From Lacipirellula parvula (lineage in GTDB: Bacteria > Planctomycetota > Planctomycetia > Pirellulales > Lacipirellulaceae): a stretch of DNA of 64,000 bases. The notes beneath the pieces are model-generated. The model saw only the letters and a list, made by a program, of their open reading frames with translations. It ran no database searches and had not been told where the DNA came from. Within the stretch, counting starts at the first letter, position 1. Each line of letters opens with the position of its first letter. The stretch is taken from positions 3,144,501 to 3,208,500 of the forward strand of contig NZ_AP021861.1 of assembly GCF_009177095.1 (NCBI RefSeq), written 5' to 3'. Positions 25,816-34,546 of this stretch are shown one piece after another. Position numbers and translations under genes: made by a program.

Positions 25816-26589
25816 ATGCCTGCCGTTGATTCGCTGCAAGAACTTCAGTTGCGGCTGCTGCCGCTGCGCACCACGCTGCTCGAACATCCCCTCTACCGCC
25901 GGATCAACGGCGCCGCGGCGCTGCGGACGTTTATGGAGCACCATGTGTACGCGGTGTGGGATTTCATGTCGCTGCTCAAGGCGCTGCAGCGGCAACTCAC
26001 TTGCGTCGAGATTCCGTGGCGGCCGACGGCCGATCCGGCGGCGGCGCGATTGGTGAACGAGATCGTGCTCGGCGAAGAGACCGACGCGGATGGCGAAGGG
26101 GGCTATGCCAGCCACTTCGAACTGTACTTGCGGGCAATGCGCGATGCAGGAGCGAACACTGCGTCGATCGAGAAGTTTGTGAAGCACATCGACGAGGGGG
26201 CGGGGCTGGAGACGGCTCTGCAAGTCGCGAAGGTTCCGGCGGCGGCCGCGGAGTTCGTCGAGGCGACGTTCCACACGATCGAGCAGGGGAGCTTAAGCGG
26301 ACTGGCGGCGGCGTTCACGTTCGGGCGCGAGGATTTATTGCCAAGCGTGTTTCAGAAGATCGTGGCGGAAGCCAATTCGACGGCGGGCGGATTTGGGCGG
26401 TTCGAGTTTTACCTCAAGCGCCACATCGAACTCGACGGCGACGAGCATGGACCGATGGCGGCGCGGTTGGTGCGATCGCTGTGCGGAAGCGACGCGGAGC
26501 ATTGGCGGCAGGCGGAGGCGGGGGCGCTGGCCGCGCTGCGAGCACGGGTGAAGTTGTGGGACGGCGTGTTGCAGGCCGTAGGACCATAA
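25816..26589 (+). CDS. DUF3050 family protein (haem-oxygenase-like fold)
   Basis: This 257-aa soluble helical protein matches DUF3050 along its length: HPLYRRINGAAALRTFMEHH with VYAVWDFMSLLKALQRQLT, the acidic EIVLGEETDADGEG, SHFELYL, and the C-terminal FEFYLKRHIELDGDEHGPMA. The Glu/His residues in these helices have the layout of metal-binding haem-oxygenase-like (HDO-type) folds. Whether it is a di-metal oxidase or binds something else is unknown. The stop codon overlaps the first bases of a REP-like repeat. Confidence 0.85.
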   Translation: MPAVDSLQELQLRLLPLRTTLLEHPLYRRINGAAALRTFMEHHVYAVWDFMSLLKALQRQLTCVEIPWRPTADPAAARLVNEIVLGEETDADGEGGYASHFELYLRAMRDAGANTASIEKFVKHIDEGAGLETALQVAKVPAAAAEFVEATFHTIEQGSLSGLAAAFTFGREDLLPSVFQKIVAEANSTAGGFGRFEFYLKRHIELDGDEHGPMAARLVRSLCGSDAEHWRQAEAGALAALRARVKLWDGVLQAVGP

Positions 26590-26606
26590 AGCCGCGGCCG
26601 TTGGCC
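26587..26606. repeat. REP-like palindrome, class 1 variant with compensatory changes
   Basis: TAAAGCCGCGGCCGTTGGCC followed by GCGG. Compared with the common core, GCGACC has become GCGGCC and GGTCGC has become GGCCGC, so the stem pairs perfectly after two matched substitutions. The TAA is the stop codon of the DUF3050 gene. Confidence 0.6.
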
Positions 26607-26664
26607 GCGGGTCTTTTGCAGCGCGATGATGGCGCGGATCACACGCGGCGGGAAGTAGCGCGGG

Positions 26665-26715
26665 GCGACGGTTGTTTTTGAGTCGCTCCGGCGGGTCGTT
26701 AACCCGCGGCTACTT
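26665..26715. repeat. REP-like repeat, class 2 (copy v)
   Basis: A 51-bp stretch with GCGGGTCGTTAACCCGC and a GGCTAC end is about 90% identical to 27897-27946. On the minus strand it opens with GTAGCC. That TAG is the stop codon of the winged-helix gene whose 3' end is at 26710. Confidence 0.75.
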
Positions 26716-27117
26716 GAGGGTGACCGTGGGGGTCTTCTTGCTCGCGTCGAGTTCGACTTTGTCCTCGCGGGCGAGCCAGCCGAGGGCGAGCAGCACATGA
26801 TCGGCGGGAGCAGCGACCGCCTTTTTGAGGGCGGCGAGGGTGACGCCGCCGTTTTCGTTCGCCGAGAGGGCGCCCCAGACTTCGCCGGCGACGTGGCCAA
26901 TCTCTTCAACGGTCAACGGGCGGGCCGACGCGGCTGGCGCCGCGGAAGTAGGGGCCTTCTTCTTCGGAGCAGCAGGCTTGGCGGCTTTGGCGGGCTTCGC
27001 TTCGGCCGGTTCGTTGAACAATGTCTTCGGAGCGGCAGCCGGCTTGGCAGCGCTCTTCGCGGGCTTCGCGGCGGCGGGCTTTTCTTTCTTCTCGTTCGAT
27101 GCTTGTTTCTTGGCCAC
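26710..27117 (-). CDS. Lys/Ala-rich protein with DUF2582-type winged helix
   Basis: This 135-aa protein has an N-terminal half that is a histone-H1-like tail of Lys, Ala and Pro (KPAAAKPAKSAAKPAAAPK, AKAAKPAAPKKKAP). The C-terminal half is a winged-helix domain of the DUF2582 type (EEIGHVAGEVWGALSANENG, VTLAALKKAV, HVLLALGWLAREDKVEL). I infer DNA binding, possibly nucleoid-associated. The GTG at 27117 is chosen because AGGGGAG lies 8 nt upstream; the ATG 18 bp earlier would put that site inside the coding sequence. An HU-family gene is nearby at 28046. Confidence 0.75.
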   Translation of the reverse strand: MAKKQASNEKKEKPAAAKPAKSAAKPAAAPKTLFNEPAEAKPAKAAKPAAPKKKAPTSAAPAASARPLTVEEIGHVAGEVWGALSANENGGVTLAALKKAVAAPADHVLLALGWLAREDKVELDASKKTPTVTLK

Positions 27118-27349
27118 GGCAGTTTCTCCCCTCAATGCGCCGGCAAACCCACCCCAAGCTGCCTGGCATGGCTAAATGTCTCACTCCAACAGATCAGGAG
27201 TATACGGGGGACGGCTGGTTCGGCTCAAGCATGTTCATCGGCGAGATCTCCCGGCACGCGATTCGCTTTTCCCGTAAGCTGAACGCGGATACGACAGGTG
27301 TTTAATTGCGGCGGGGCATTCGCCGGCGCTTAAGGAGATTAACGGGCTG

Positions 27350-27883
27350 ATGGTGCAAGAAATCATCGATGCAATTGCGGGGGAGTTCGACGACCTAGCC
27401 GATGCCGGGCAGGCGGCGGTGGTGGTCTTTCGGCTGTTTCTCGCCGCCATGCTGGGCGGGGCGCTCGGCTACGAGCGCGAGAGCGCCGGGAAAGCGGCGG
27501 GCGTGAGGACGCACATGTTGGTCGCAATCGGTGCGGCGATGTTTCTGATGGCGAACACGCTTGCCGGCGGGGGCGGGCCGGAGAACTCGCGGATTATCCA
27601 AGGGCTCGTCGCCGGCATCGGATTTCTGGGCGCCGGGGCGATCGTCAAAGGCAAGACGAACGAAGAAATTCACGGCCTGACGACGGCCGCGAGCATCTGG
27701 ACGACGGCTGCGATCGGCATGACGGCCGGGTTGGGACACGCCTCAACGGCGATTCTGAGCACATTCTTCGCGCTGGTGATTCTGGCGGTCATGCAGCGGT
27801 GGTGCGGCGGGTTGCATCCGAACGGGCAGGGGCATCGCCATGGCGGGGCGCGGCATGAAGCGGACGCGCGGGAGAGAGAGTAG
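27350..27883 (+). CDS. MgtC/SapB-family membrane protein
   Basis: This 177-aa protein has four to five transmembrane helices with the MgtC signatures: GALGYERESAGKAAGVRTHM (after LFLAAML), GAAMFLMAN, QGLVAGIGFLGAGAIVKGK and LTTAASIWTTAAIGMTAGLG. It ends in a His/Arg-rich cytosolic tail and lacks the C-terminal ACT-like domain of Salmonella MgtC. Family members are linked to low-Mg adaptation and modulation of F-type ATPase. No Mg-sensing leader is recognised. Confidence 0.9.
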   Translation: MVQEIIDAIAGEFDDLADAGQAAVVVFRLFLAAMLGGALGYERESAGKAAGVRTHMLVAIGAAMFLMANTLAGGGGPENSRIIQGLVAGIGFLGAGAIVKGKTNEEIHGLTTAASIWTTAAIGMTAGLGHASTAILSTFFALVILAVMQRWCGGLHPNGQGHRHGGARHEADARERE

Positions 27884-27896
27884 GGGAGCGGTTGGG

Positions 27897-27946
27897 GCGA
27901 CGTTGTTTTTGGGTCGCTCCGGCGGGTCGTTGACCCGCGGCTACTT
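27897..27946. repeat. REP-like repeat, class 2 (copy vi)
   Basis: Near-identical to 26665-26715 (one indel and a few substitutions), with GCGGGTCGTTGACCCGC and GGCTACTT. It lies 14 bp after the MgtC stop codon. Confidence 0.75.
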
Positions 27947-27967
27947 TGGAGTGTGATATACGCGCAT

Positions 27968-28015
27968 AAAAAAACCGCCGAGCGGGCCTGGGGCGCGCTC
28001 GGCGGTTAATTTTTG
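27968..28015. terminator. Bidirectional rho-independent terminator
   Basis: An A-run, then AACCGCCGAGCG, an 11-nt loop, CGCTCGGCGGTT and AATTTTTG. It sits between the convergent MgtC and HU genes and can end both transcripts. Confidence 0.85.
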
Positions 28016-28045
28016 CTCAGGCCTGGGCCAGCATCGCGGGTGCGA

Positions 28046-28372
28046 TTAGGCCATGTCCTTCAGCTTCTTCAAGGCGCGAACCTTGACGATGTTCTTGGCG
28101 GGCTTGGCAGCCACGTCCATCATCTCGCCTGGCTTGAAGGGGTTCGGGACGTTCTTCTTGGCCGGTTGGGCCGGCTTGTGCTGGACCACGATCTTGCACA
28201 GACCGGGGATCGTGAAGGCTTGCGCGCCCTTCTTGCTGAGGGCCTTCGCGATTTCGTCCGACAGGGTGTCGAACACAGCCGAGACGTCCTTCTTGGCCAC
28301 GCCGGTGGCTTCCGAGATGCTCGCGAAGATTTCAGTCTTGGTGGGCGGCTTCTTGGCAGGGGCTTTCGCCAT
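28046..28372 (-). CDS. HU-family DNA-binding protein
   Basis: This 108-aa protein has the HU/IHF layout. An extra Lys/Pro leader (MAKAPAKKPPTK) comes first, then the dimerisation helices (TEIFASISEATGVAKKDVSA and VFDTLSDEIAKAL). The beta-arm region around FTIPGLCKIVV and NPFKPGEMMDV follows, with a Lys-rich C-terminal helix (VKVRALKKLKDMA). The arm tip differs from the usual RNPxTG (here NPFKPGE). AAGGAAGG lies 8 nt before the ATG. It acts as a nucleoid architectural protein. Confidence 0.9.
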   Translation of the reverse strand: MAKAPAKKPPTKTEIFASISEATGVAKKDVSAVFDTLSDEIAKALSKKGAQAFTIPGLCKIVVQHKPAQPAKKNVPNPFKPGEMMDVAAKPAKNIVKVRALKKLKDMA

Positions 28373-28432
28373 GATCGGAACCTTCCTTAGTCAGTTTGAA
28401 AATTGGGTGGGGATGACACTTGTTTCGGGTGT

Positions 28433-28450
28433 GGCCCGGGGCCCCGGGCC
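28433..28450. promoter_or_regulatory. 18-bp perfect GC palindrome upstream of the HU gene
   Basis: GGCCCGGGGCCCCGGGCC is self-complementary over its full length, about 60 bp upstream of the HU start codon. It could be an operator or a hairpin in the 5' UTR. Confidence 0.35.
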
Positions 28451-28703
28451 TCGACGTACTAGCAATCTAGCACGCAACGTGCTGATTTAAGGGCGATAGC
28501 GGCTAAATTACAAGCCGAAAGTCGGCAAAAACCCTAGAAAAGCCGTGGTTTCCCCAACTTTCCTCCCAAAAGGCCCTAGAAAACTGGGGCTAAAGTTATG
28601 GGTGCCCCCGTTTTGGGCCGGAAAATAGGGGATTTGGCGGTGCGGACAGGCGCGGGCCCCCCAGGGCGGGGCTAACGGGCCGGCGGCGGTACGGATCGCT
28701 CAA

Positions 28704-28731
28704 TTGCCATAATCGTTACCCGGTGTAAACT
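28704..28731 (+). promoter_or_regulatory. Candidate sigma-70-type promoter of the 28.8-53.4 kb gene run
   Basis: TTGCCA, a 16-nt spacer, then TAAACT, about 120 bp upstream of the first gene. Seen by eye only; other AT-rich boxes in this spacer could serve. Confidence 0.3.
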
Positions 28732-28852
28732 TAGATTGGGCAAGACGTTACGGGTGACGCCGGCGCCACGCGGCGAGGAATGCCGCCCGGCTGAGGTCAC
28801 TCGGCCCAGAGGGCTCGCCCGAGCCTGCCACTGAGGGAATAGGGAGAAGGCG

Positions 28853-31800
28853 ATGTCGAGCTGGAGGATCGGACGGACCGCTGGACGCATTCTAGCGGCG
28901 GGATGCACTCTCCAGCTGGCATGCGGGCTATTCAGTGGATTTGGCGACTCGGCCTTCGCTCAAGCGCCCGTCCCGCGAGTTCGCCGGACCGCCGTGATTC
29001 AACGGCCGTCTGAGGAGCCGATGGCGGGCGTGCAGCCGCCGACCGATCGGACGCTCAGCCGTGGCATGCAGCGCGCCGAGGAAAGCATTGCCGGCGGCGA
29101 ATACTCGCAAGCGATTCGCTTTCTCGACGAGATTTTGGGACGCGACGAAGACTTTTTCGTCGAAACAGGCGACGCTGGCGAATATTCCGGAATGAAGCAG
29201 GCCGCACGGCGGCTCTTGCGAGATCTCCCGCCCGAAGGGCGGCAATCGTACGAGGAGTCGTACGGAGCGGAGGCGCAGCGGCAGCTCGAGGGGGCCATCG
29301 CGAGCGGCGATGCGACGGCGCTCGCCAAAGTTTCGCAGCGGTACCTGTTCACGCCCGCCGGCTACGAGGCCGCGCTGCTGCTGGCGATGGACGAGGCCGA
29401 CGCTGGCCGGCATTTCTCGGCGGCTCTCGCCTATGAGCAACTGCTCGATGCGCCGGAAGCGGCGCGTCGCTTCGAGCCATCGCTCTCGATTCGCGCCGCT
29501 TCCAGTTGGTTGGCGGCGGGGGAAGAAGAAAAGGCGCGGGAGATTCTCGATCAGCTGATCGCCCGCGGCGAGCAGTCGATTGAGATTGCCGGGCGGACGC
29601 GGAAGCTCGATTCTCAGGCGGCCGCGATCGAGTGGTTGCGGAGCGTCGTGGGCGAGCCGACCGGAGCGATCGCGCAGCAAGAACGCCAATGGCTCACGTA
29701 CCGCGGCAACGCGGCTCGCAATGGCTCAGTAAACGGCGGGCTTCCTCATTTGCGCGTGCGGTGGGAAGTGCGGCTGCTGGGGCCGCCGCGGTTGGAGACG
29801 ATCTTCGAGAACCTCGTCGCTGAATTCATCCGCTCAGAGCAGCCTGCGCCCGTCGCGAGCAACGTCGTCGCCGCGGGCGACTACATCGTCACCCGCACGC
29901 CGCAGGGGGTGCTGGCGGTTGATTTCCGGACGGGAAAGCTCGTCTGGCGCAGCCAGCCACAGCGCGAGCAGACGCTCGACAACCTGATGCAATCGTCGCT
30001 GAGCGGCGACGAGCAAGCGGGCAATCCGGAACCATTACGCGCGTTCGCGCGTCGCGTTTGGGAAGACTACCTGTACGGCGTTGTGAGCAGCGATGGCGAG
30101 CGCATCTACGTCGTCAACAACCTCAACATGCCGGCGAATCAGCAATATGAGGTTTCGCCGATGTTGGGAGGCGATGCGTCGGCCGATCGCACGGCGACGA
30201 ACCGCCTCACAGCGTACGATCTTGCGACGCAGGGCAAATTGTTGTGGGAGATCGACGGGCAGCGCACGGACGGGGAACTGCCAGGGACGTTCTTCCTGGG
30301 GGCGCCGTTGGCGGTTGGGCAATCGCTGTACGTGCTGGGAGAAGCGAGGAGCGCGGTGTATCTGATCGCGCTCGATCGCGAAACGGGCGTTGTCGAATGG
30401 CAGCAGCAGTTGGCAAGCCTGGAAGCGAGCGTCCAACTCGATCTACGGCGGCGGCTGCAATCGCTGTCACCCTCGTATGAGGGCGGGATTCTCGTTTGTC
30501 CGACGGGCGCCGGCGTGGTGATGGGCGTCGATCTGGCGAAACGCTCGTTTGCTTGGGCGTACCGCTTCGATTCGCAGTCGTCACTACCGAACTTTTATCC
30601 CGGTCGCGACGCCGGGAATCCCTTCAACCCCGCGAACAACTGGACCGACAATGCCGTGGCGATCGCTGACGGCAAAGTGTTGCTGACGCCGCCTGAATCG
30701 ACGTCGCTCCACTGCCTGGAACTGGACAGCGGCAAGCTCCTGTGGAAGACCAAGCGGGACGAGATGAAGCGGCTTGCCTGCGTCGAAGGGGGCCGCGTAT
30801 TGCTCGTCGGCAATCGAAAGGCCAAGGCGCTGCTGCTCGAGAACGGCAAGCCGGCTTGGAAGAAGGAGACGCTCGGGTTCGCCAACGGGGCGTTTCCGGC
30901 GGGCACCGGCTTCGTGAGCAACGGCAAGTATTTCCTGCCGCTGACTTCGGCCGAGGTGATCGCGATTGATCTGGCCGATGGTCGCGTGGCGGCGCGAACG
31001 GCGCCTGCGGACGGGGCTCCGCTGGGGAATCTCATTTGCCACCGCGGTTCGGTGATCTCGCAAAATGGCGAGTACCTCGACTGCTACGACCAGATCGACG
31101 TACTGCGCAAACGCTCGGAGCGAACGCTCAAGGAGAATCCCGACGACGTCGCCGCGCTGCGGACGTTGGGCGAGGTCGCGTTCAACGAAGGACGGCTCAG
31201 CGATGCGATCACGCTGCTTGAGCACGCTTATCGTGCAGCGCCGGATGAGTTGGAAACACGCGAGGTGTTGGCGGAGAGTTTGTCGGAAGCGCTCGACGTC
31301 GACTTCGCCGGCAATCGCGACAGGCTAACGCTCCTGCAGGAATTGACCGACGGCGGCGTCGCTCGGCGGGTGGCGACGTTGCGCATCGAAGCGAAAGGCC
31401 TGTTCGAGGTTGGCGAGTTGCTCGCCTCGGCGGACGCCTGCTTGAAGCTATACAAACTGCCGGAACCGGCGGACGAGTTGATGCCCATCAGCCGCGGCCA
31501 CCAGACGACGGCCGCACGTTGGGTGCAGGCGCAATTGGCCGCGATTTGGGAGGCGGCGAACGACGAGCAGCGGGGCGAACTTAAAAGTCGCATCGATAAC
31601 GAACTCGCTGGGCTCGGCGCCGAGCCGCGCGGCGAGGCCTTGGACCGATCGCTGGCGTTCTTCGGCAACCTGCCGATGACGGAATCGCTACGGCTGCTGA
31701 AAGCACGCGAGCTGGCGCTGGCGGGCCAATCGCTCAGCGCTCAGCAGATTTTTCTCGATCTCGCCGATTCTGCCGAGCCGCGCGTCCATCGCGAAGCGGT

Positions 31801-33472
31801 AGGCAGAATCGCCTGGCAACTGCATGAAGCAGGGCTGCACACGCTGGCGACGGCGTACGACGCGGAGTTGGCGGGACCGCTTGCCGACGAGGTGTGCTTC
31901 GATGAGTTTACCGGCCGGGCGCTCGTCGCGCGGTGGAAAGAAGCAACGCCGACCGATCCGAACGACTGGCCGCAGGGTCGCGTGATCGTGGCGGAGGCGC
32001 AAACCGCGCCGTCGATGGGCGCGCGGATGCGCTCGCCGACGTTTGGGATTCGGATGGAGCGGACGGATTCAATCCTCGGCTATTCGTCGCCGCAGTTCGC
32101 GCAACGCGGCAGCGAAGTGCTGGTGACCGACAACTACGGCCAGGAGTTCTTTCGCAGCAATCTCGAAGGCGAGAACCAAAGCATCTACCGGAGTTTCCCC
32201 GGCAACTTCTACAGCGTCTCGCGCGGCAATTTGTTGGTCGTCTCGCTGGGGACGCAATTGGCGGCGTTCAACACGCTGTCGGCGACGGATGCGTTGGCGC
32301 CGAGTTTGATGTGGCGCGCGAACATCGTGACGAACCTGAACTACGACCAGCCGATCGCGCAGGGCAACGCCGGCGGCAATGCGGCGCGGCCGGGTTCGTA
32401 TCGAGCCGCGCGTGCGGCGGATGCGGAAGGCAAGCCAGTGGGCGTGATCGGCCCTGTCACCAGCCGCGGGGTGATTTTTCAAGACCAGCGACGGCTCGTC
32501 TGCTTGGACCCGACCACCGGCGAAGTTCGTTGGTCGCGAACCGACGTGCCGCGCGGCTGCGAACTGTTCGGCGACGACGACTATCTATTCGCCATTCCGC
32601 CCGACAAGATCGAAGCGCGCGTCTACAGTACGGTCGACGGCCGCTTCCTTGGCAAGCGCGTGACGAAGCCGTTCCGGGAGCAAGTTGTCTCGATCGGCCG
32701 GAATCTGCTTTGTTGGAAGACCTCAGGCAGTAAGGCGACGCTTACCTCGCTCGACATTTGGACGGGCGAGGTCGAGTGGTCGCAGGAATTTGCTTCCGGC
32801 GCGGCGATCGACGTCGACATGGGACGCTACGTCGCCGTCGCCGACGGCAAGGGACGCGTGGTGATCGTCGATGGAACCAACGGCGAAACGCTCGTCGACT
32901 ATCAGGCGCCGGAGTCGCTGCGGGCGGATGAGCTCCACCTGCGCGTGGGGCAAGACGATTTTCTGCTGCTGGTGCGGGGGCCTTCCTCCATGAATCGCGG
33001 GCCCGAGATGCAAGGGTTCACGATGATGGAATCCCCGGTGATCAACGGCAACGCGCTGTTGTTTGACCGCCGCAGCGGCGAGATGCGGTGGAATCGGCCT
33101 GCGGAGATCGAGCAACAGGCTTACCCGCTGAATCAGCCGGTCGACTTGCCGTTCATCCTGTTCGCCGGCCACCTGCAGCGTGAAGGGAACGCCGGGCCGC
33201 GCACGGCGCTCTTGGCGCTCGATAAGGCGACGGGGCGGGCGATCATGCGGCGCGACGATTTGCCGATGAACAACGGCGGCACGATTGTCGCGCGGATTTC
33301 TGATGCGGCGCAACATCAGGCCGTCGTCGAAACAGCGGGGCGGACGTTTTTGTTGCAGTACACCGATCAGCACCGACCGCCGGAACCTCCCTCGCTTGCC
33401 GAGGTTGAATCTGAGCGAAAGGCGAGCGGCGGCGGCTTGATGGGCATCTTGTTCAAATTTGGTCGCGAGTAA
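28853..33472 (+). CDS. Large exported PQQ-type beta-propeller/TPR protein
   Basis: This 1539-aa protein begins with a signal peptide (ILAAGCTLQLACGLFSGFGD, cleavage near FAQA). Helical TPR-like repeats follow (about 65-260). A first PQQ/WD-like propeller (about 290-740) has blades such as VLAVDFRTGKLVWRSQPQ and LHCLELDSGKLLWKTKRDEM. A second TPR block (about 755-1010) includes ALRTLGEVAFNEGRLSDAIT. A second propeller (about 1060-1500) has LVCLDPTTGEVRWSRTD and LLALDKATGRAIMRRDDL. There are no quinoprotein catalytic residues, so this is probably a scaffold like BamB. A ribosome site (GGGAGAAGG) precedes the ATG. It opens the 13-gene co-directional run. Confidence 0.85.
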   Translation: MSSWRIGRTAGRILAAGCTLQLACGLFSGFGDSAFAQAPVPRVRRTAVIQRPSEEPMAGVQPPTDRTLSRGMQRAEESIAGGEYSQAIRFLDEILGRDEDFFVETGDAGEYSGMKQAARRLLRDLPPEGRQSYEESYGAEAQRQLEGAIASGDATALAKVSQRYLFTPAGYEAALLLAMDEADAGRHFSAALAYEQLLDAPEAARRFEPSLSIRAASSWLAAGEEEKAREILDQLIARGEQSIEIAGRTRKLDSQAAAIEWLRSVVGEPTGAIAQQERQWLTYRGNAARNGSVNGGLPHLRVRWEVRLLGPPRLETIFENLVAEFIRSEQPAPVASNVVAAGDYIVTRTPQGVLAVDFRTGKLVWRSQPQREQTLDNLMQSSLSGDEQAGNPEPLRAFARRVWEDYLYGVVSSDGERIYVVNNLNMPANQQYEVSPMLGGDASADRTATNRLTAYDLATQGKLLWEIDGQRTDGELPGTFFLGAPLAVGQSLYVLGEARSAVYLIALDRETGVVEWQQQLASLEASVQLDLRRRLQSLSPSYEGGILVCPTGAGVVMGVDLAKRSFAWAYRFDSQSSLPNFYPGRDAGNPFNPANNWTDNAVAIADGKVLLTPPESTSLHCLELDSGKLLWKTKRDEMKRLACVEGGRVLLVGNRKAKALLLENGKPAWKKETLGFANGAFPAGTGFVSNGKYFLPLTSAEVIAIDLADGRVAARTAPADGAPLGNLICHRGSVISQNGEYLDCYDQIDVLRKRSERTLKENPDDVAALRTLGEVAFNEGRLSDAITLLEHAYRAAPDELETREVLAESLSEALDVDFAGNRDRLTLLQELTDGGVARRVATLRIEAKGLFEVGELLASADACLKLYKLPEPADELMPISRGHQTTAARWVQAQLAAIWEAANDEQRGELKSRIDNELAGLGAEPRGEALDRSLAFFGNLPMTESLRLLKARELALAGQSLSAQQIFLDLADSAEPRVHREAVGRIAWQLHEAGLHTLATAYDAELAGPLADEVCFDEFTGRALVARWKEATPTDPNDWPQGRVIVAEAQTAPSMGARMRSPTFGIRMERTDSILGYSSPQFAQRGSEVLVTDNYGQEFFRSNLEGENQSIYRSFPGNFYSVSRGNLLVVSLGTQLAAFNTLSATDALAPSLMWRANIVTNLNYDQPIAQGNAGGNAARPGSYRAARAADAEGKPVGVIGPVTSRGVIFQDQRRLVCLDPTTGEVRWSRTDVPRGCELFGDDDYLFAIPPDKIEARVYSTVDGRFLGKRVTKPFREQVVSIGRNLLCWKTSGSKATLTSLDIWTGEVEWSQEFASGAAIDVDMGRYVAVADGKGRVVIVDGTNGETLVDYQAPESLRADELHLRVGQDDFLLLVRGPSSMNRGPEMQGFTMMESPVINGNALLFDRRSGEMRWNRPAEIEQQAYPLNQPVDLPFILFAGHLQREGNAGPRTALLALDKATGRAIMRRDDLPMNNGGTIVARISDAAQHQAVVETAGRTFLLQYTDQHRPPEPPSLAEVESERKASGGGLMGILFKFGRE

Positions 33473-33505
33473 ACGGCCGTCGCAATTTCGGAAATTGACG
33501 CTCTG

Positions 33506-34546
33506 ATGTTGAAACGGACCTTCACATGCTTGGCGGCGATGGCGTTGCTCGCGGGGATGCTCCGCGCGGCCGCGGCGCGCGTTCCCGACCCCGACGTGCA
33601 GGTCCACGTCGACGGCGGGTTGGCGTGGCTTGCCTCGCAACAGCGCCAACCCGGCCATTGGACCGCCCAGGAACGGTATCCGACCGCGATGACGGCTCTC
33701 GCCGGCATGGCGATGTTGTGCGAAGGGTCGACGACGACGCAGGGCAAGTACGCAGAGAATATTCGCCGGGCCGTCGGCTACCTCACCAATCGCAGCCGTC
33801 CGAACGGGTTGATTGGCGACGCTGACGACGATCACTACACCTATGGCCATGGCTTTGCCATGCTCTTCCTGTCGGAAGTGCTGGGCGAAGAAGAGGATGT
33901 GGAGCGGCGCGAGGAACTGATCCACGTGCTCACGAAGGCGGTGGAATTCACTGGCTACGCCCAGACGCCGGCCGGCGGTTGGGGGTACGTGAGCGCGAAG
34001 GACGGCGGAGGTTTCGACGAAGGCTCGACGACGATCACGCAAGTGCAGGGCCTCCGCGGCGCCCGCAACGCGGGGATTCCCGTGCCGAACGAGGTGATCG
34101 AAAAAGCCGTCAAGTACATCCATAATTGCACGTTGCCGGATGGGGCCGTGCAATACAGCTCGAAGGGCGGGGGAGGGCGGCCGGCGATTACGGCCGCGGC
34201 CGTCGCCTGCCTGTACAACGCCGGAGAATATGACGATGATTACGTGCCGCGAATGATGGAGTACTGCCGGAAGCACCTCGATCCCGCGGCGCAGGATAGT
34301 TTCGGTCATTGGCACTACGCTCACTTCTACTACTCGCAGGTGCAGTACCGCGAAGGAGGCGAAGCGTGGAATGACTATCGTGCGGCGGTGGAGAAGCGGA
34401 TTCTCGCCGAGGCGACCGCCGTAAAGATTGGCGACGGCACGGCGTACACTTGGAACCAAGGGTACGTCGGGCCCGTCTATACGACGGCGCTGAACTTGAT
34501 CATTTTGCAGTTGGACAACGCGTACTTACCGATTTACCAAAGGTGA
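33506..34546 (+). CDS. Exported prenyltransferase/squalene-cyclase-like alpha/alpha-toroid protein
   Basis: This 346-aa protein has a signal peptide (LKRTFTCLAAMALLAGMLRA). Its repeats are of the terpenoid cyclase/prenyltransferase toroid type: VDGGLAWLASQQRQPGHW, RAVGYLTNRSRPNGLIGD, AVEFTGYAQTPAGGWGY and YNAGEYDDDYVPRMMEY. No DxDD or DDxxD cyclase motif in the expected context is seen. A binding or structural role is therefore more likely than terpene synthesis. It follows the propeller gene by 33 bp and usually neighbours MoxR/DUF58 clusters in planctomycetes. Confidence 0.8.
   Translation: MLKRTFTCLAAMALLAGMLRAAAARVPDPDVQVHVDGGLAWLASQQRQPGHWTAQERYPTAMTALAGMAMLCEGSTTTQGKYAENIRRAVGYLTNRSRPNGLIGDADDDHYTYGHGFAMLFLSEVLGEEEDVERREELIHVLTKAVEFTGYAQTPAGGWGYVSAKDGGGFDEGSTTITQVQGLRGARNAGIPVPNEVIEKAVKYIHNCTLPDGAVQYSSKGGGGRPAITAAAVACLYNAGEYDDDYVPRMMEYCRKHLDPAAQDSFGHWHYAHFYYSQVQYREGGEAWNDYRAAVEKRILAEATAVKIGDGTAYTWNQGYVGPVYTTALNLIILQLDNAYLPIYQR

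Larger units (their letters stand above)
28373..28852. other. Long divergent intergenic region
   Basis: No gene. It holds an 18-bp perfect palindrome (GGCCCGGGGCCCCGGGCC, 28433-28450) upstream of the HU gene, and a candidate promoter for the large operon at 28704-28731. GGGAGAAGG (28841-28849) is the ribosome site of the next gene. Confidence 0.5.

Noticed and set aside
28853-33472. PQQ-dependent alcohol dehydrogenase
   Set aside because: Propeller blades are present but quinoprotein cofactor and calcium-binding residues are not evident, and TPR blocks separate two propellers.
32723-34459. Long minus-strand open frame (578 codons)
   Set aside because: It is Arg/His-rich antisense of the PQQ and toroid genes, caused by high GC; no domain or ribosome site.
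33506-34546. Functional squalene-hopene cyclase
   Set aside because: Too short, has a signal peptide and lacks the catalytic DxDD motif; only the toroid repeats match.
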